Below are positions 8,830 through 19,190 of a stretch of 64,000 nucleotides of DNA, one piece after another. The stretch covers positions 80,417 to 144,416 of the forward strand of contig WEDG01005177.1 in assembly GCA_017591395.1 (NCBI GenBank), in the 5' to 3' direction. Made by a program: the position numbers and the translations under genes. This stretch comes from Schistocephalus solidus (lineage: Eukaryota; Platyhelminthes; Cestoda; Diphyllobothriidea; Diphyllobothriidae). The number at the start of each line of letters is the position of its first letter. Positions within the stretch are counted from its first letter, which is position 1. The notes beneath the pieces were generated by a model that did not search any database, had not been told where the DNA came from, and worked only from the letters and a program-made list of their open reading frames with translations.

Positions 8830-10812
8830 TTAACTGTGCGAGCTAATGGAAAGAAATAAAAAGACATTGCGATGACTGCTGCGCCGAGGATGGTCAAGCT
8901 GCCTCACAGTGATAAGGAGATTAAACGTACGATTATTCAAAAGCTTAAACAGCAAAAATAGTCCCTTCTGCACTCGAGGAAACCATAAGGGATCAATGTT
9001 AACAAGGCCACAGCGTTCTTGATACGACAGATTACGGTGCTCCAACGATAAAATTCTTTTCGTGAAGAAGTGTTGGACCGATTCTATTTTTTCTTCCGTT
9101 CGCTAGCGTGCAGAAGGCTAAATAGAAACGAGCAGTATTCAGGCCAGGTCTAACGTTCATTTTATAAAGGCGAAGTCTAATATCAATAGTTTTTAAAATT
9201 TCGGAGGATAAACCCGGCAGTTCTGCGTGCTTTGGAGACACTCAGGGCGCAATGCTCTGAAAGATTGAGACCGTTGGAATATGATATGCCCAGGTCCTTA
9301 ACAACGCCAGGTACATTTATATCGTGGCCATCTATGCTTAGATGAGGGCTGATGGTTGTCACCGACAACCATAACGGAACATTTGTGCCAAGAAAGGGAA
9401 AGGCGCCATGTGCAGCACCACTGGGCAAAGGCCTCGAGATCATTTTTTAATAGATCAAGCACGGTGTCGCGATCTGCCGGCTTGTATCGATAGGCAACTT
9501 TTTAAATCGTCGGCATACATTAAAGGGCCTACCATTTCGAAATAAACCTGGCACATCATTGACAAAAGACAAAAATAAAAGCGGGCCTAGCACACTACCC
9601 TGAATAACTCCACTCCGCACACGTGCCGAGTTTGAGATAGCATTGGAGATCTTAACATGTTGTGTACGAGAGCTCAGGTAAAGAAGATATCAAGCTCAGA
9701 AGTTTTACCACATATACCGAAAGAGGAGAGTTTCAGGAGAAGAAGGGCATGGTCAACACGATCGAAGGCCTTGGTGAAATCGAAATAGACTATGTAAAGT
9801 GCAAAAGCCATTATCCCTAGATTGTAGAACATGATCAAAGAAAGAGAGCTGACATGTGTCACAAGACCTAGTTTTTGAGGAACCCATGCTGGGCTGCACT
9901 CAATAGGTTATTCTCAGTTAAATGATACATCATCTTATCTTTGATCAAGGTCTCCAGGATTTTCGAAGCTGCGGACAGTGTGTTGATTGGCCTAAAATCG
10001 TCAAATGACGTAGATTGGCCGCGTTTGGGGATATGTAGAATATGCGACTCCTTCCATACACTGGGAAAGGTTTTACTTTCAAGAGCTAGATTAAAATATC
10101 TTACATAGAAGTGACGGGAAAATATCATTAGCATCCGCCTTTATAATACTGATCGGTACGCCATCTGGTCCAGGACTATAAGATTGACGAAAACGTCGAA
10201 TGGCTACGGTTACGTCCCAGAGGGTAAAAGTTATGGTTTCGAGGACGGCACCGGTCCAAACCTGGATGAGTGGAGGGAGCGGTCGAATTTTCAATAAATG
10301 TTCTGGACAAGAAAACGTTAAAACTATCAGCCGTCAATTTGTTATCAACTACAGGATTGCCAATGGAATCCAGTAGTACAGGGTGCCATGTTTTACTATG
10401 GGTTCTAATTGCGCGTGAAAAATTTCGCTACATTTAACGAACGGTTTTCAACATATTTGACCTCTTCAGCTAGCCATTTTTCTTCGTTTAGCCTCTTGGC
10501 CTGCTCAAAAATACGGTGAATCAAGGGCAGAACGGAAATGTCGTTTTGCAAATGGAATCTACGAGAGAGTTTACGCAACCTACGGCGAAAAGATAAAGGG
10601 AGATAAACCTCATCCGCGACATTAATTAATTTCTTACGGGGAACAAAACGAGAAATAAGTGCATCTAAAACTTGGTAAAGCATACTGGTACAGGTGTTCA
10701 CATCCTGACACATAAAGAAATTAGTCCAGTCGTGGGAGTTAAGATGTATCAATAATTCTGTCGAAAGCGCTAATCGAAAATCAAAGAAAAAGCTATATTT
10801 CTTGGAAGGCAT
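8830..10812 (-). pseudogene. A2 ORF2: linker, RT and C-terminal region
   Basis: Read on the minus strand: linker LLIHLNSHDWTNFFMC and FRRRLRKLSRRF (10812-10405), RT start SYSPGPDGVPISIIK (about 10170), FDDFRPINTLSAASKILETL (about 10010-9950), YFDFTKAFDRVDHALLLL (about 9790), then the B and C motif region with LMYADDLK (about 9500-9530, catalytic pair intact), LSIDGHDINVPGVVKDLGISY (about 9300) and the tail region to 8830. Several indels break it into at least seven pieces. Confidence 0.85.
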
Positions 10813-10850
10813 TTCATCGGTTTTGAATTGTAGTGTAGAATGTGTTCGTC

Positions 10851-12059
10851 CGTATTACTTCATCGTTTGGATGACTGGTGATATAAGGAGACAACATACT
10901 TCATGGGTGACTTGAGGTAGCAAAAAATATAGTTTCAAGAGGGTCGCTTAAATTCCCGATGGTCCTTTCTCCAATTCATGGGAAAGCTACTAGGAAACGA
11001 TGAGAAAATAAAAGAGTAATAGAATCAGTGTTAAGATAAGTGTGCAGTCTACGCTTGAATTTAGATAGACTAGATAATGACCTTGTTTTCATTTGGCAAG
11101 TTATTCCAAAGAAAACTATACCTAGAAGCAAATAAGAGAGAGAGTTTACACGTGAAAGATGCAGAGGGAGGTATAATAAATGCAGAATTTCTTAGGTTAT
11201 AAGGAAGACTAACGGGGGTAATGACAGAAAGCTTGGGGGGAGTTGAGCTATTATTTAGTCGGCAAAAGAGACAAAAGCCTGTTTCAAGTCTCCTGACACA
11301 ACGAAATTTATCTTCGTTAGATGGCATCTTGTTGAGTAGGGAGTAATTGAATGATTCGGAAATAGGAGTTTTTTTGTGAAGGAACTTTGGACATTTTCAA
11401 TTTTTTAACGGCTAGATTCGTTCATTAAACCGCAGAAAGGACAGCAATATTCAAGAATGGGAAGAACAAACATACGATAAAGTCTTAATTTAATTTCAGG
11501 AAGGTAGAAATTATAAGAAATAAAACCGCAAATCTGAGCAGCTTTGGCCGTAATTCTATCGGCATGAGGCGAAAGAGCTAATTTAGTGGTATAGCTTAAA
11601 CCCAAGTCCTTGATGGAGGAACATTCAATCATAGGGCAACCTTCAAAAATAAGAGGTTTCGGCAGGCTTACAGGCCCAAAACGCATAAAGCGTCAATTAG
11701 TAGGTGACAACTCCATAAGCCATGTGGAGCTCCAGGCCGAAAGAGCGTCTAAGTCTGAATGAATTTGTTCTAGGCACCGTTCGGTCGTAGAGTTAGAGAA
11801 GGAATACACGCATTTGAGGTCATTAGCATAAATAAAAGATTGAGAATGTTTAACTATCGATGAAATATCATTTATATACAATAAGAACAACAAAGGACTT
11901 AATACGGTACCTTGAAGGACACCACTAACAATCTGGGTAGCACTTGGGTGTGAGGACCCTTCTAAAACTTTTTGTTTTCGATCATTTAGGTATGATCTTA
12001 TAAAGTCAGTAAGGGGACAACGAAATCCTATAGCTTCTAGTTTAGCAAGATGTCATCTA
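10851..12059 (-). pseudogene. L-B RT palm to C-terminus, chimeric 5' junction
   Basis: The minus strand encodes L-B RT: SYLNDRKQKVLEG, IVSGVLQGTVLSPLLFLLYINDISSIVKHSQSF, then IYANDLKCVYSF (motif C YADD changed to YAND, so a catalytic aspartate is lost), WSSTWLMELS, RFGPVSLPKPLIFEGCPMIECSSIKDLGLSY, LYRMFVLPILEYCC and the region ending FLWNNLPNE. Its 5' side is fused at about 12060 to A-type sequence. The 3' UTR is cut at 10850 by the A2 junction. Confidence 0.8.
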
Positions 12060-12366
12060 TGAGTCACTATTGCATCCACCTTTAGAACGCTGACCGGGAA
12101 CGAGTCGGATACACAGGGTGTTGCCCATGTCTCTGTAATTATTACAATGTCAGGGCGGTGGATGAAAACCAGAGTCTGGAGCAAAGGCATCTTATTAAGC
12201 AGAGATCTGGCATTGTGGACGATTAGTTTAAGTGGGCACGTTTTTGGTTTCTGAAACGGGACAGTTAGGCTGTCAGGGTGACTGCCTTCGGCCAAAGAAC
12301 TGCTCATTTCACTTGAACTATCTGTCCTTTCCTTATTTGAGATTTTCCTCGCCATTGGTCATCCTT
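12053..12366 (-). pseudogene. A2 endonuclease start in a three-part chimeric ORF
   Basis: The minus-strand frame 12355-12053 starts M-A-R-K and contains CPLKLIVHNARSLLNK, HRPDIVIITETWATP (endonuclease N and E motifs), then switches within the frame to PVSVLKVDA, a piece of L-A RT, and then to L-B RT sequence (IVTHR...). ORF2 of L-A appears to begin near this methionine. The junctions suggest template switching or recombination between families. Confidence 0.7.
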
Positions 12367-12580
12367 TACATTAATTATTTTCTTACGGGGAACAAAACGA
12401 AAAAATGAGTGGACCTAGAACTTGATACACTGTTTCAGTACAAACATTCACATCCGGACATACAAAGAAGTTAGTCGAATCGTGGAAATTTAGGTGTGTT
12501 ATCGATTCCCTCATATTTGCTGATCTGAAATCACGGAAAAAGCTATATTTTTGGAAGACGATTTAGAAGCCTCTAGGTCA
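12367..12580 (-). mobile_element. A1 linker fragment
   Basis: Minus strand repeats the A1 linker around LLTHLNSHDWTNFF and FVPRKK-like sequence, closely matching 150-350 of the window. It is about 210 bp with no functional unit. Confidence 0.75.
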
Positions 12581-12941
12581 AGGTTAAGGTCAAGGCGTGC
12601 AGCTCGTTTTTGAAAGCTAAGTGAAAGTTCTAATTTTTCAGGATTTCCTTATCCAAAGCTTAAATTACTTACTGATTTTTTGATAAAAAGTTTGCACTTT
12701 TAACAATCTATCAACTGCTTATACCTGTGGTGCTCGTCCACTTCTACAGGCGTGAACATTTAGGGTCAACGTTTTCAACCGATATAGCCTCGTTATTAGT
12801 CAGGTGGATCGCTCATGCTAATAGGTTTTCTCAAGCACGTATAAAGGTCCATAGCTAAAATTTTGGAAAACACATTTGTCGCGGAATATTATTCGCCGGA
12901 TTTTTTCCTAAGTTTGACCAAATAAAAGCCTCCTAGCAAAA
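12581..12941 (+). other. Probable L-B 5' leader
   Basis: No coding sequence. It directly precedes the L-B ORF1 start at 12942, so it is probably the 5' UTR of that copy. No tRNA-like module or hairpin of the L-D/L-H kind is visible. Confidence 0.4.
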
Positions 12942-13840
12942 ATGAGAACGAAAATCTCGGCTCGTCGCAAGCTCTCAGCCATTGCTCTGAAGCGTTGCTT
13001 GGTTTCATCAAGTAGTCACAGCAGTGATATGCATATGCAACTAATTGTTAAAGCTAAGCAGCTTGATCTCTCTGCTTTACAAAATTGTAATGATTTTATT
13101 CTAAAGTTTGGATCAGTTCTCTCTATACTGGGGAACTTATTCGACGGTGACATCTCTGCTCTTCCCTCTCAGGAATGTCAGCGTCTGGATTCTTTCGTCC
13201 ATTTGTTTGCCAGTGAAACATCAGACCAACAGAAAAGAAATTATAATTTTCTTTTAAAAAATGTTTCCCGGGACAGACCACCCATTGACGTTGCCGTAGA
13301 CTTCCTGTACTCGTGCGGTTTCAACTACTAAATAGCGGAAGCCAAATACCTCTCCTCCGTAGCAAACAACCACCTATATTAGTCACCCTTTTTTCACCAA
13401 TCGAGGTGGACTCCATTTTTGCACAACGAGGTCGCATTTCTCGTTATCAAGAGGTTGCAAAATGTTTCCTTTGTCGGGATCTTACACCGATGGAGCGAAG
13501 GAATGTGTCTCCCCTCTTGCCTAGGTCTTCGGCCTCTCAATCCATTATCAATAAGTCTGGTCATGGCTATGCAAACCATAACGAGACGGTACAGCAATCT
13601 CCTATATTGCCCAGTTCAAAAACCTCCTCAACTTCAACTCCCGCTCTTCTTGAAACGAATCCGTTAACGCCTTCTTCCTCGCGAATAGGAATTTTCAACG
13701 CAGTAGCTATCAGCCATGTCGTAAGCCCACCTTTAATGTCAGTAACTCCGTCTAAAGTGCCAAGACCGACTGCTTCTCCGTTTCAACGTAGTTTTCCTTG
13801 TATTCCTACTGTTGACTTAGTCAACAAAACTGGGTAAAGT
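12942..13840 (+). pseudogene. L-B ORF1 (nucleic-acid-binding ORF1 protein)
   Basis: Starts at M-R-T-K-I-S-A-R-R-K-L and runs 129 codons (AKQLDLSALQNCNDF, LGNLFDGDISALPSQECQRLD, RDRPPIDVAVDFLYSCGF), then needs a frameshift near 13320 into a second frame with FSPIEVDSIFAQRGRIS and CRDLTPMERRNVS. The last motif resembles the xxRDLTPxER end of retrotransposon ORF1 RNA-binding domains. The start is supported by the same N-terminus in an independent copy (54344 on the minus strand, MRTKTSARCKL). The proline/serine-rich tail continues to about 14280 without a clean frame. Confidence 0.7.
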
Positions 13841-14328
13841 CCGCCTCTTTCCCATTCCACGCTATCCACTCCGGTTTCAGCTGTCCAATCTATTAAACTT
13901 ATCAATAATCTGGGCAAGTCAAAGTTTGCTCCAAACTTAAGTTCCAAAATACCCAGAATTTCCTTAGCAACTATCCCAACCAAACAACTTCTCAGGCTAC
14001 CCAATTTATTAACTCTACTCCAAAACAATTTGTTCCATTTTCAAATCTTATTCTCCCACCATATTATTCCAATATTCCTCAAAATCCTATTTTAAGGCCT
14101 CTTATTGTCGCTAACACAGAAAATAGCCTTCCTCTCAATGGATACCACCCAAATCTGTTTCTCTACAATAATCCTAATTTAGTTAGCCTTAGCAGCTTAG
14201 CTAATTGTAGACAGCAGCAATTTTACTTTCCGTCCGCACCTTCCTCTCTACAGTTTTCTTCCCCACCACCATGTCTTCCTTTTATATAAGTAACGATAAC
14301 CCTAGTTTGGATACTCGAACTACGCTAG

Positions 14329-15043
14329 ATGTTATATATACTTAATGCTAAATCTGTTTTAAATAAGATGGCCCAACTGAGGGCCATTGCTTTCGAGTTA
14401 ATGCCCGATGTTTTATGTGTAACTGAATCTTGGACCCATCCCTTAATTTCCGACTCTTTGCATGTCATAGACCAGTGTGATCTCTACCGTCAAGACCACA
14501 TTAGCAAGCGTAGTGATGGCTGTCTTCGCTATATTAAAGCTTCATTTAAGCACTTCTTATTTGATATAGATGTTACGTCATTCTCTGGTAATTACTGCTT
14601 CGCATCCATTATCCTGTCGCCCCGGCAAAAGGCGATTCTCGGATGTATTTACAACCCGCCTAATTCATCATCTAATGATGATGCAAAACTTTGTGAAATT
14701 TTTAAATTGATTTCGGAGTCCAATTTTAACATGAAAATAATCGCTGGGGATTTTAATTTCCCTGAATTGACTGGATTTCAAAATCTTGTCCACCCAGACT
14801 GAGGCATTTCCTAAATACCATTAATGTTTCTAATTGGTCTCAGCTTATCCGTTCTTCAACGGGAGACAAGCATATTTTTGACCTGATTTTCACAAACGAC
14901 ATTGCTCCCCTCTTCGTTGAGTTTAAGCAGGGCCTCTTCCAAAGTGACCGTAAACTAAGTCACTGTTGCCTTCCGATTGTCTCATCGAAAAAGGCTAGTG
15001 ACGTTCGTACCTATCATGCTTTTGACCTCGCAGATATGAGCTT
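14329..15043 (+). pseudogene. L-B endonuclease domain, interrupted by a retro-insertion
   Basis: APE-like endonuclease: LNAKSVLNKMAQLRA, PDVLCVTESWTHP (catalytic E), CIYNPPNS, KIIAGDFNFPE (catalytic GDFN intact, about 14749). The frame breaks after 14802 and continues in another frame as DKHIFDLIFTNDIAP and FQSDRKLSHCC (the SDH motif has become SDR). It is then interrupted at 15044 by an L-C1 insertion and resumes at 15445 with LINNFLESFDWQHLSSMND. Confidence 0.85.
15031..15043. repeat. Target-site duplication, left copy
   Basis: The 13-mer CAGATATGAGCTT flanks the insertion here and at 15432-15444. Removing the insert and one copy restores the L-B reading across the site. Confidence 0.9.
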
Positions 15044-15431
15044 TTTTTCTATTTATTGAGGGAAATAGGCATGGGCCTTTGAGTACCCTATTTGTATCGT
15101 AAAATTAAGTGCAGTATACAGAAAAACCTTGTGGGTTGCAATGTTACAAAAGGCGGTCATAAAATATGACAAGTGGTGCACGACTCTCGAGGGTTAAGAT
15201 AAATTCCTCATCGCTCAGGCTCGTTGCGGAACATAAAATTGTCAAGGTTCATTTTAAAGCTTTCCAGCGATGGTGACATCACAACGTCTTCAGGGAGGGC
15301 ATTCCATGGTTTAAACACTCTGACAGAGAAGGAGAACTTGCGCACATCCAGTCTCGCATGCTGGGCACGCAGTTTCAATGGGTGACCTCGGAGATGGGTC
15401 GTGGTGGCAAATTAAAAGAAGTTCGAGAATT
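15044..15431 (-). mobile_element. 5'-truncated L-C1 insertion (388 bp) inside L-B
   Basis: Minus-strand L-C1 3' end: post-RT coding words (LRGHPLKLRAQHARLDVRKFSFSV and WNALPEDVV in antisense), the terminal hairpin (15052-15113) and a short tail CAATAAATAGAAAAA next to the left duplication. It is bounded by a perfect 13-bp target-site duplication. It is a textbook 5'-truncated target-primed insertion and the clearest insertion event in the window. Confidence 0.92.
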
Positions 15432-15444
15432 CAGATATGAGCTT
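15432..15444. repeat. Target-site duplication, right copy
   Basis: Second copy of CAGATATGAGCTT, immediately followed by AATTAATAAC of the interrupted L-B linker. Confidence 0.9.
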
Positions 15445-15566
15445 AATTAATAACTTTTTGGAGTCATTTGACTGGCAGCATCTCTCCTCCATGAACGATG
15501 CAGCAAGTCTTTGTGACTTCATGTCAGTCGTTTCAAATAACATCCTGGAGCTTGTACCAGCAAAAT
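15445..15566 (+). pseudogene. L-B ORF2 linker continuation
   Basis: Encodes SLINNFLESFDWQHLSSMNDAASLCDF and VSNNILELVPAK, continuing the endonuclease of 14329-15043. It breaks at CCAGCAAAATA, the same position where the inverted L-B copy breaks at 17661, with an L-E element in between. Confidence 0.8.
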
Positions 15567-17655
15567 ACCAGTGGGTGACATCGGAAATAAAAAGGAATCT
15601 CAAGAAGAAAGAAGACTGTGGAGAACATATGCCAGATATCAACAACCTGAACATTTTTTTCCGCTTTTTAAGAAACAGCGAAATCGGTGTCGGAATCTTC
15701 TGAGAAAAAGAAAGATCAAACTTTGAGTCAGAAATAGTCAAAGACATACCAAGAAATTCGAAAAAGGTTTTATGCTTACGTTAATAAGGCAAAACGAAAT
15801 CGCGACTGCATTCCTTGTCTTAAAGACAATCAGGGAAACAGGTTAATTGATAACTCTGATAAGACCTGCCTCTTATCCAATTTCTTTATGTCCGTGTATA
15901 CCGAGGAACCATTTTTGACGAGGATGAATACTACAGTACTGCCACATCTACAAACAAAATAAGCACGGTGTCGTTCCCAATGGACACAGTAAGAAAAAAA
16001 CTCTGAAACAGCTACAGCCCACTAAATCACCTGGCCCAGATGGTATATCCGCAAAAAGTTTTCAATGAACTCACAGAACAGCTGGCCCTTCCAGCTCTCC
16101 AAGATATTTGAAAGTTCGATGGAGGCGGGGGCTCTGCCTACCGAGTGGAAGATAGCCAACATAACCCCCCATCTATAAAGGAGGAGAGAGGACATCACCA
16201 AACAGTTTCCGACCAGTCAGCCTCACAAGTATCTGTTGCAAAATGATGGAGAAGATTATTAAAAACGGAACTGATGAGGCATCTTGAAGAGAATAACTTG
16301 CTAAGTTCATATCAACATGGATTTCGAAGTGGTCGATCCTGCCTCACAAACTTGCTCACATCCATGGAAAGTTGGACAAAATCATTAGAAATGGGTTTGT
16401 CAGTCGATGCAGTCTGCATTGACTTTAGCAAAAGCCTTTGACAGGGTTCCACACAAACGTCTGATCTTTAAGCTCCGTCAAATGGGTGTGACTGGCAACC
16501 TACTCAAATGGTTGGCCGACTTTCTCACAGACAGGCGCCAGCGTGTTTTGTATCGGAGACACCAAGTCTCACTGGGAAACCGTTCACAGTGGAGTTCCGC
16601 AGGGCAGCGTTCTGGGTCCCATTTTGTTTCTGATATACGTAAACGACTGCCTGGATTGTCTGACATGCGAGAAGGTAATGTTCGCTGACGATTTGAAGTT
16701 ATGGAACTCGATTGAGAAAAACTGGAGGATGCGCGAAAATTACAACAAAACTTAGATCGCTTGCAAACATGGTGTGATGAGTGGCTGCTGAACCTTAATC
16801 TTAACAAATGCCAAATAATCCGACTGCGGTCTAGTTCCAGAAGGCTGATTGAGTTTGAATACCAGTACTCCATCAGTGGTCACCAACTCCAGGAGGTAAA
16901 TATTCTAAAGGACTTGGGTATATGGATAACACCAACTCTCAAACCATCGTCGCACTGTGCGAATATCGCAAAAGAAAGCAATGTGTATCTAAGGCGCAAT
17001 CAGGAGGTCCTTCGTTAATTTTTGACGGAGAGCTTTTTTTGGGCGCGTTTATGGAACATTTATCCGGCCGGTGTTGGAATATTGCGTTCAGGCGTGGCGC
17101 CCTTGGACGAAACATGACTACGCTCTGCTGGAGAAAAGTTCAACGGAGAGCAACGAAACTAGTCAGCGGATTGGAATGCCTACCCTATGAGGGGCCGCCT
17201 AGAAAAGACTTAAAATGTTTCCTCTCTCTTATAGGCAATACAGAGGGATATGATCTTAGTCTTCAAACTGGTCAGAGGAGTTGATTGTGCTCTTCAGATG
17301 GCCAACTTTTTTTGAATTGGCAAACATGACAAGTCTCCGAGGTCACCAATACAAACTGAAAAGAAATCACGCCAAACTTGAAGTACGGGCCAACTTCTTT
17401 TCCCAACGGGTGATTGACGAATGGAACAAGCTGCCAGCCTCAGTTGTTCAGGCTGAAAGCGTTGAAATGTTTAAAAGAAGACTTGATGCATTTTTACTTG
17501 ATGAACATATATTTAGTCGACAGCAATGATTGATATACTAAAACGACTATCGCCATGTAAAATTTGCTTGTTTTGCTAGCGTCTATCTGTAAATAGGGTT
17601 TTCAAAGGCTCTGCCTATCTCCCTTATATATACTGAATTATACTGAATTATACTG
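15567..17655 (+). mobile_element. L-E non-LTR retrotransposon, 5' truncated
   Basis: Starts in the linker (WVTSEIKRNLKKKE, RKRKIKF) and continues through RT to a 3' UTR with the hairpin AAATAGGG...GCCTATCTCCC (17591-17621) and the tail TATACTGAATTATACTGAATTATACTGAATTA (about 17625-17655). It lies between two inverted L-B arms. It is the only L-E copy in the window. Confidence 0.85.
15570..17529 (+). pseudogene. L-E ORF2: linker, RT, C-terminal region
   Basis: Pieces in different frames: linker (15570-15720), an SPGPDG-like RT start (about 16020), EENNLLSSYQHGFRSGRSCLTN (about 16285-16345), IDFSKAFDRVPHKRL (about 16420), HSGVPQGSVLGPILFLIYVND (16543 frame), EKVMFADDLKLWNS (FADD intact, about 16675), LQTWCDEWLLNLNLNKCQIIRL and the post-RT region RGHQYKLKRNHAKLEV, VIDEWNKLPASVVQAES (17281-17529). 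At least six indels are needed to read it through. Confidence 0.8.
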
Positions 17656-17660
17656 AATTA

Positions 17661-19040
17661 TTTTGGTTGGCACAAGCTTCAGGATGTTATTTGAAACGAC
17701 TGACACGAAGTCACAAAGACTTGCTGCGTCGTTCATGGAGGAGAGATTCTGCCAGTCCAATGAGTCAAAAAAGTTACTAATTAAGCGCATATCTGCGAGG
17801 TCAAAAGCATGATAGGTACGAACGGCACTAACCTTTTTCGATGAAACAATCGGAAGGCAACAGTGAATTAGTGTATGGTCACTTTAGAAGAGGCCCTGCT
17901 TAAAATCAACGAAGAGGGGAGCAATGTTGTTTGTGAAAATCAGGTCTAAAATATGCTTTTCTCTCGTTGAAGAACGGACAAGCTGGGACCAATTTGAAAA
18001 ATTAATTGTATCGAGGAAAGGCTGAAATATGGGTGGACAAACGTTTGAAATCCAGTCAATTTCAGGAAAATTAAAGTCCCCAGCGATTATTTTTAATGTT
18101 AAAATTGGACTTCGAAATCAATTTAAAAAAATTTCACAAAGTTTTGCATCATCATTGGATGATGAATTAGGCGGAGTTGTAAATACATCCGAGAATCGCC
18201 TTTTGCCTGGACGACAGGATAATGGATGCGAAGCAGTAATTACCAGAGAATGACGTAACATCTAGATCAAACGGGAAGTTCTTAAATGAAGCTTTAATAT
18301 AGAGAAGACAACCACCACCACGCCTACTAATGCGGTCTTGACGGTAGAGATCGTACTGGTCTATGACAAGCAAAGAGTCGGAAATTAAGGGATGGGTCCA
18401 AGATTCAGTTACGCATAAAACATCGGGCATTAGCTCCGAAAGCAATGGCTCTCAGTTGCGCCATCTTATTTAAAAACAGATCTAGCATTAAGTAATATGA
18501 CATCTAGCGTAGTTCGAGTATCCAAACTAGGGTTATCGTTACTTATAAAAAAGGAAGACTTGGTGGTGGGGAAGTAAACTGTAGAGAGGTAGGTGCTGGC
18601 GGAAAGTAAAATGGCTGCTGTCTACAATTAGTTAAGCTGTTACTGCTAACTAAATTAGGATTATTGTAGAGAAACATATTTGGGTGGTATCCATTGAGAG
18701 GAAGGCTATTTTCTGCGTTAGCGAAAATAGGAGGCCTATAAATAGGATTTTGAGGAATATTGGAATAATATGGGGGGAGAATAAGATTTGAAAACGGAAC
18801 AAATTGTTTTGGAAAACTGGTACCGTAAGGGGAAGGGTTAAATAATGGGGCAGCCTGAGAAATTGATTGGTTTGGATAATTGCTAAGGAAATTTTGGGTA
18901 TGTATGGTAGCTGCTGGAGGGTTAGGAGGTTACCCAACTTTAATAACATTTGTCTTTTTGGAACTTAAGTTTGGAGCATCCTTTGACTTGCCCAGGTTTT
19001 TGATAAGTTTATTAGATTGGACAGCTGAGACCGATTAGAT
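17661..19040 (-). pseudogene. Inverted L-B arm: ORF1 end, endonuclease, linker
   Basis: The minus strand encodes L-B endonuclease (18445-18167: LMPDVLCVTESWTHP, RRGGGCLLYIK, LGCIYN; further on, the IIAGDFNFPEIDWI region near 18050-18090) and the linker to 17661. The proline-rich ORF1 tail lies at 18560-18960. It is a mirror image of 13878-15566 with high visible identity and ends at the same base next to L-E. A frameshift follows LGCIYN. Confidence 0.8.
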
Positions 19041-19190
19041 TGGACAGCTGAGACCGGGGCTTGAGATAACATTGATGATCTTAACATGTTGTGTGCGAGA
19101 GCTCAGATAAGAAGATATCAAATTCAGAAGTTTACCACATTAACCAAAAGAGGAGAGTTTCAGAAAAAGAAGGGTATGATCAACATTTAT
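19041..19190 (-). mobile_element. A2 RT fragment
   Basis: Short minus-strand A2 piece matching 9620-9770 (words TTGAGATAACATTG, CTTAACATGTTGTGTGCGAGAGCTCAG). It joins the inverted L-B arm to the next L-B 3' part. Confidence 0.65.

Larger units (their letters stand above)
8270..10850 (-). mobile_element. L-A (A2) retrotransposon, 5' truncated
   Basis: Minus-strand copy containing linker, RT, post-RT region, 3' UTR with stem-loop and an (ATT)n-like tail (8265-8300). The endonuclease is missing: the sequence switches near 10850 to an L-B 3' UTR (TGTTCGTCCG...). A related A2 endonuclease start is found at 12060-12366. 3' UTR words (CCGGTTTACAGGCATTGTCAGATGAAATATTCAG) recur exactly at 21770-21812. 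Confidence 0.85.
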
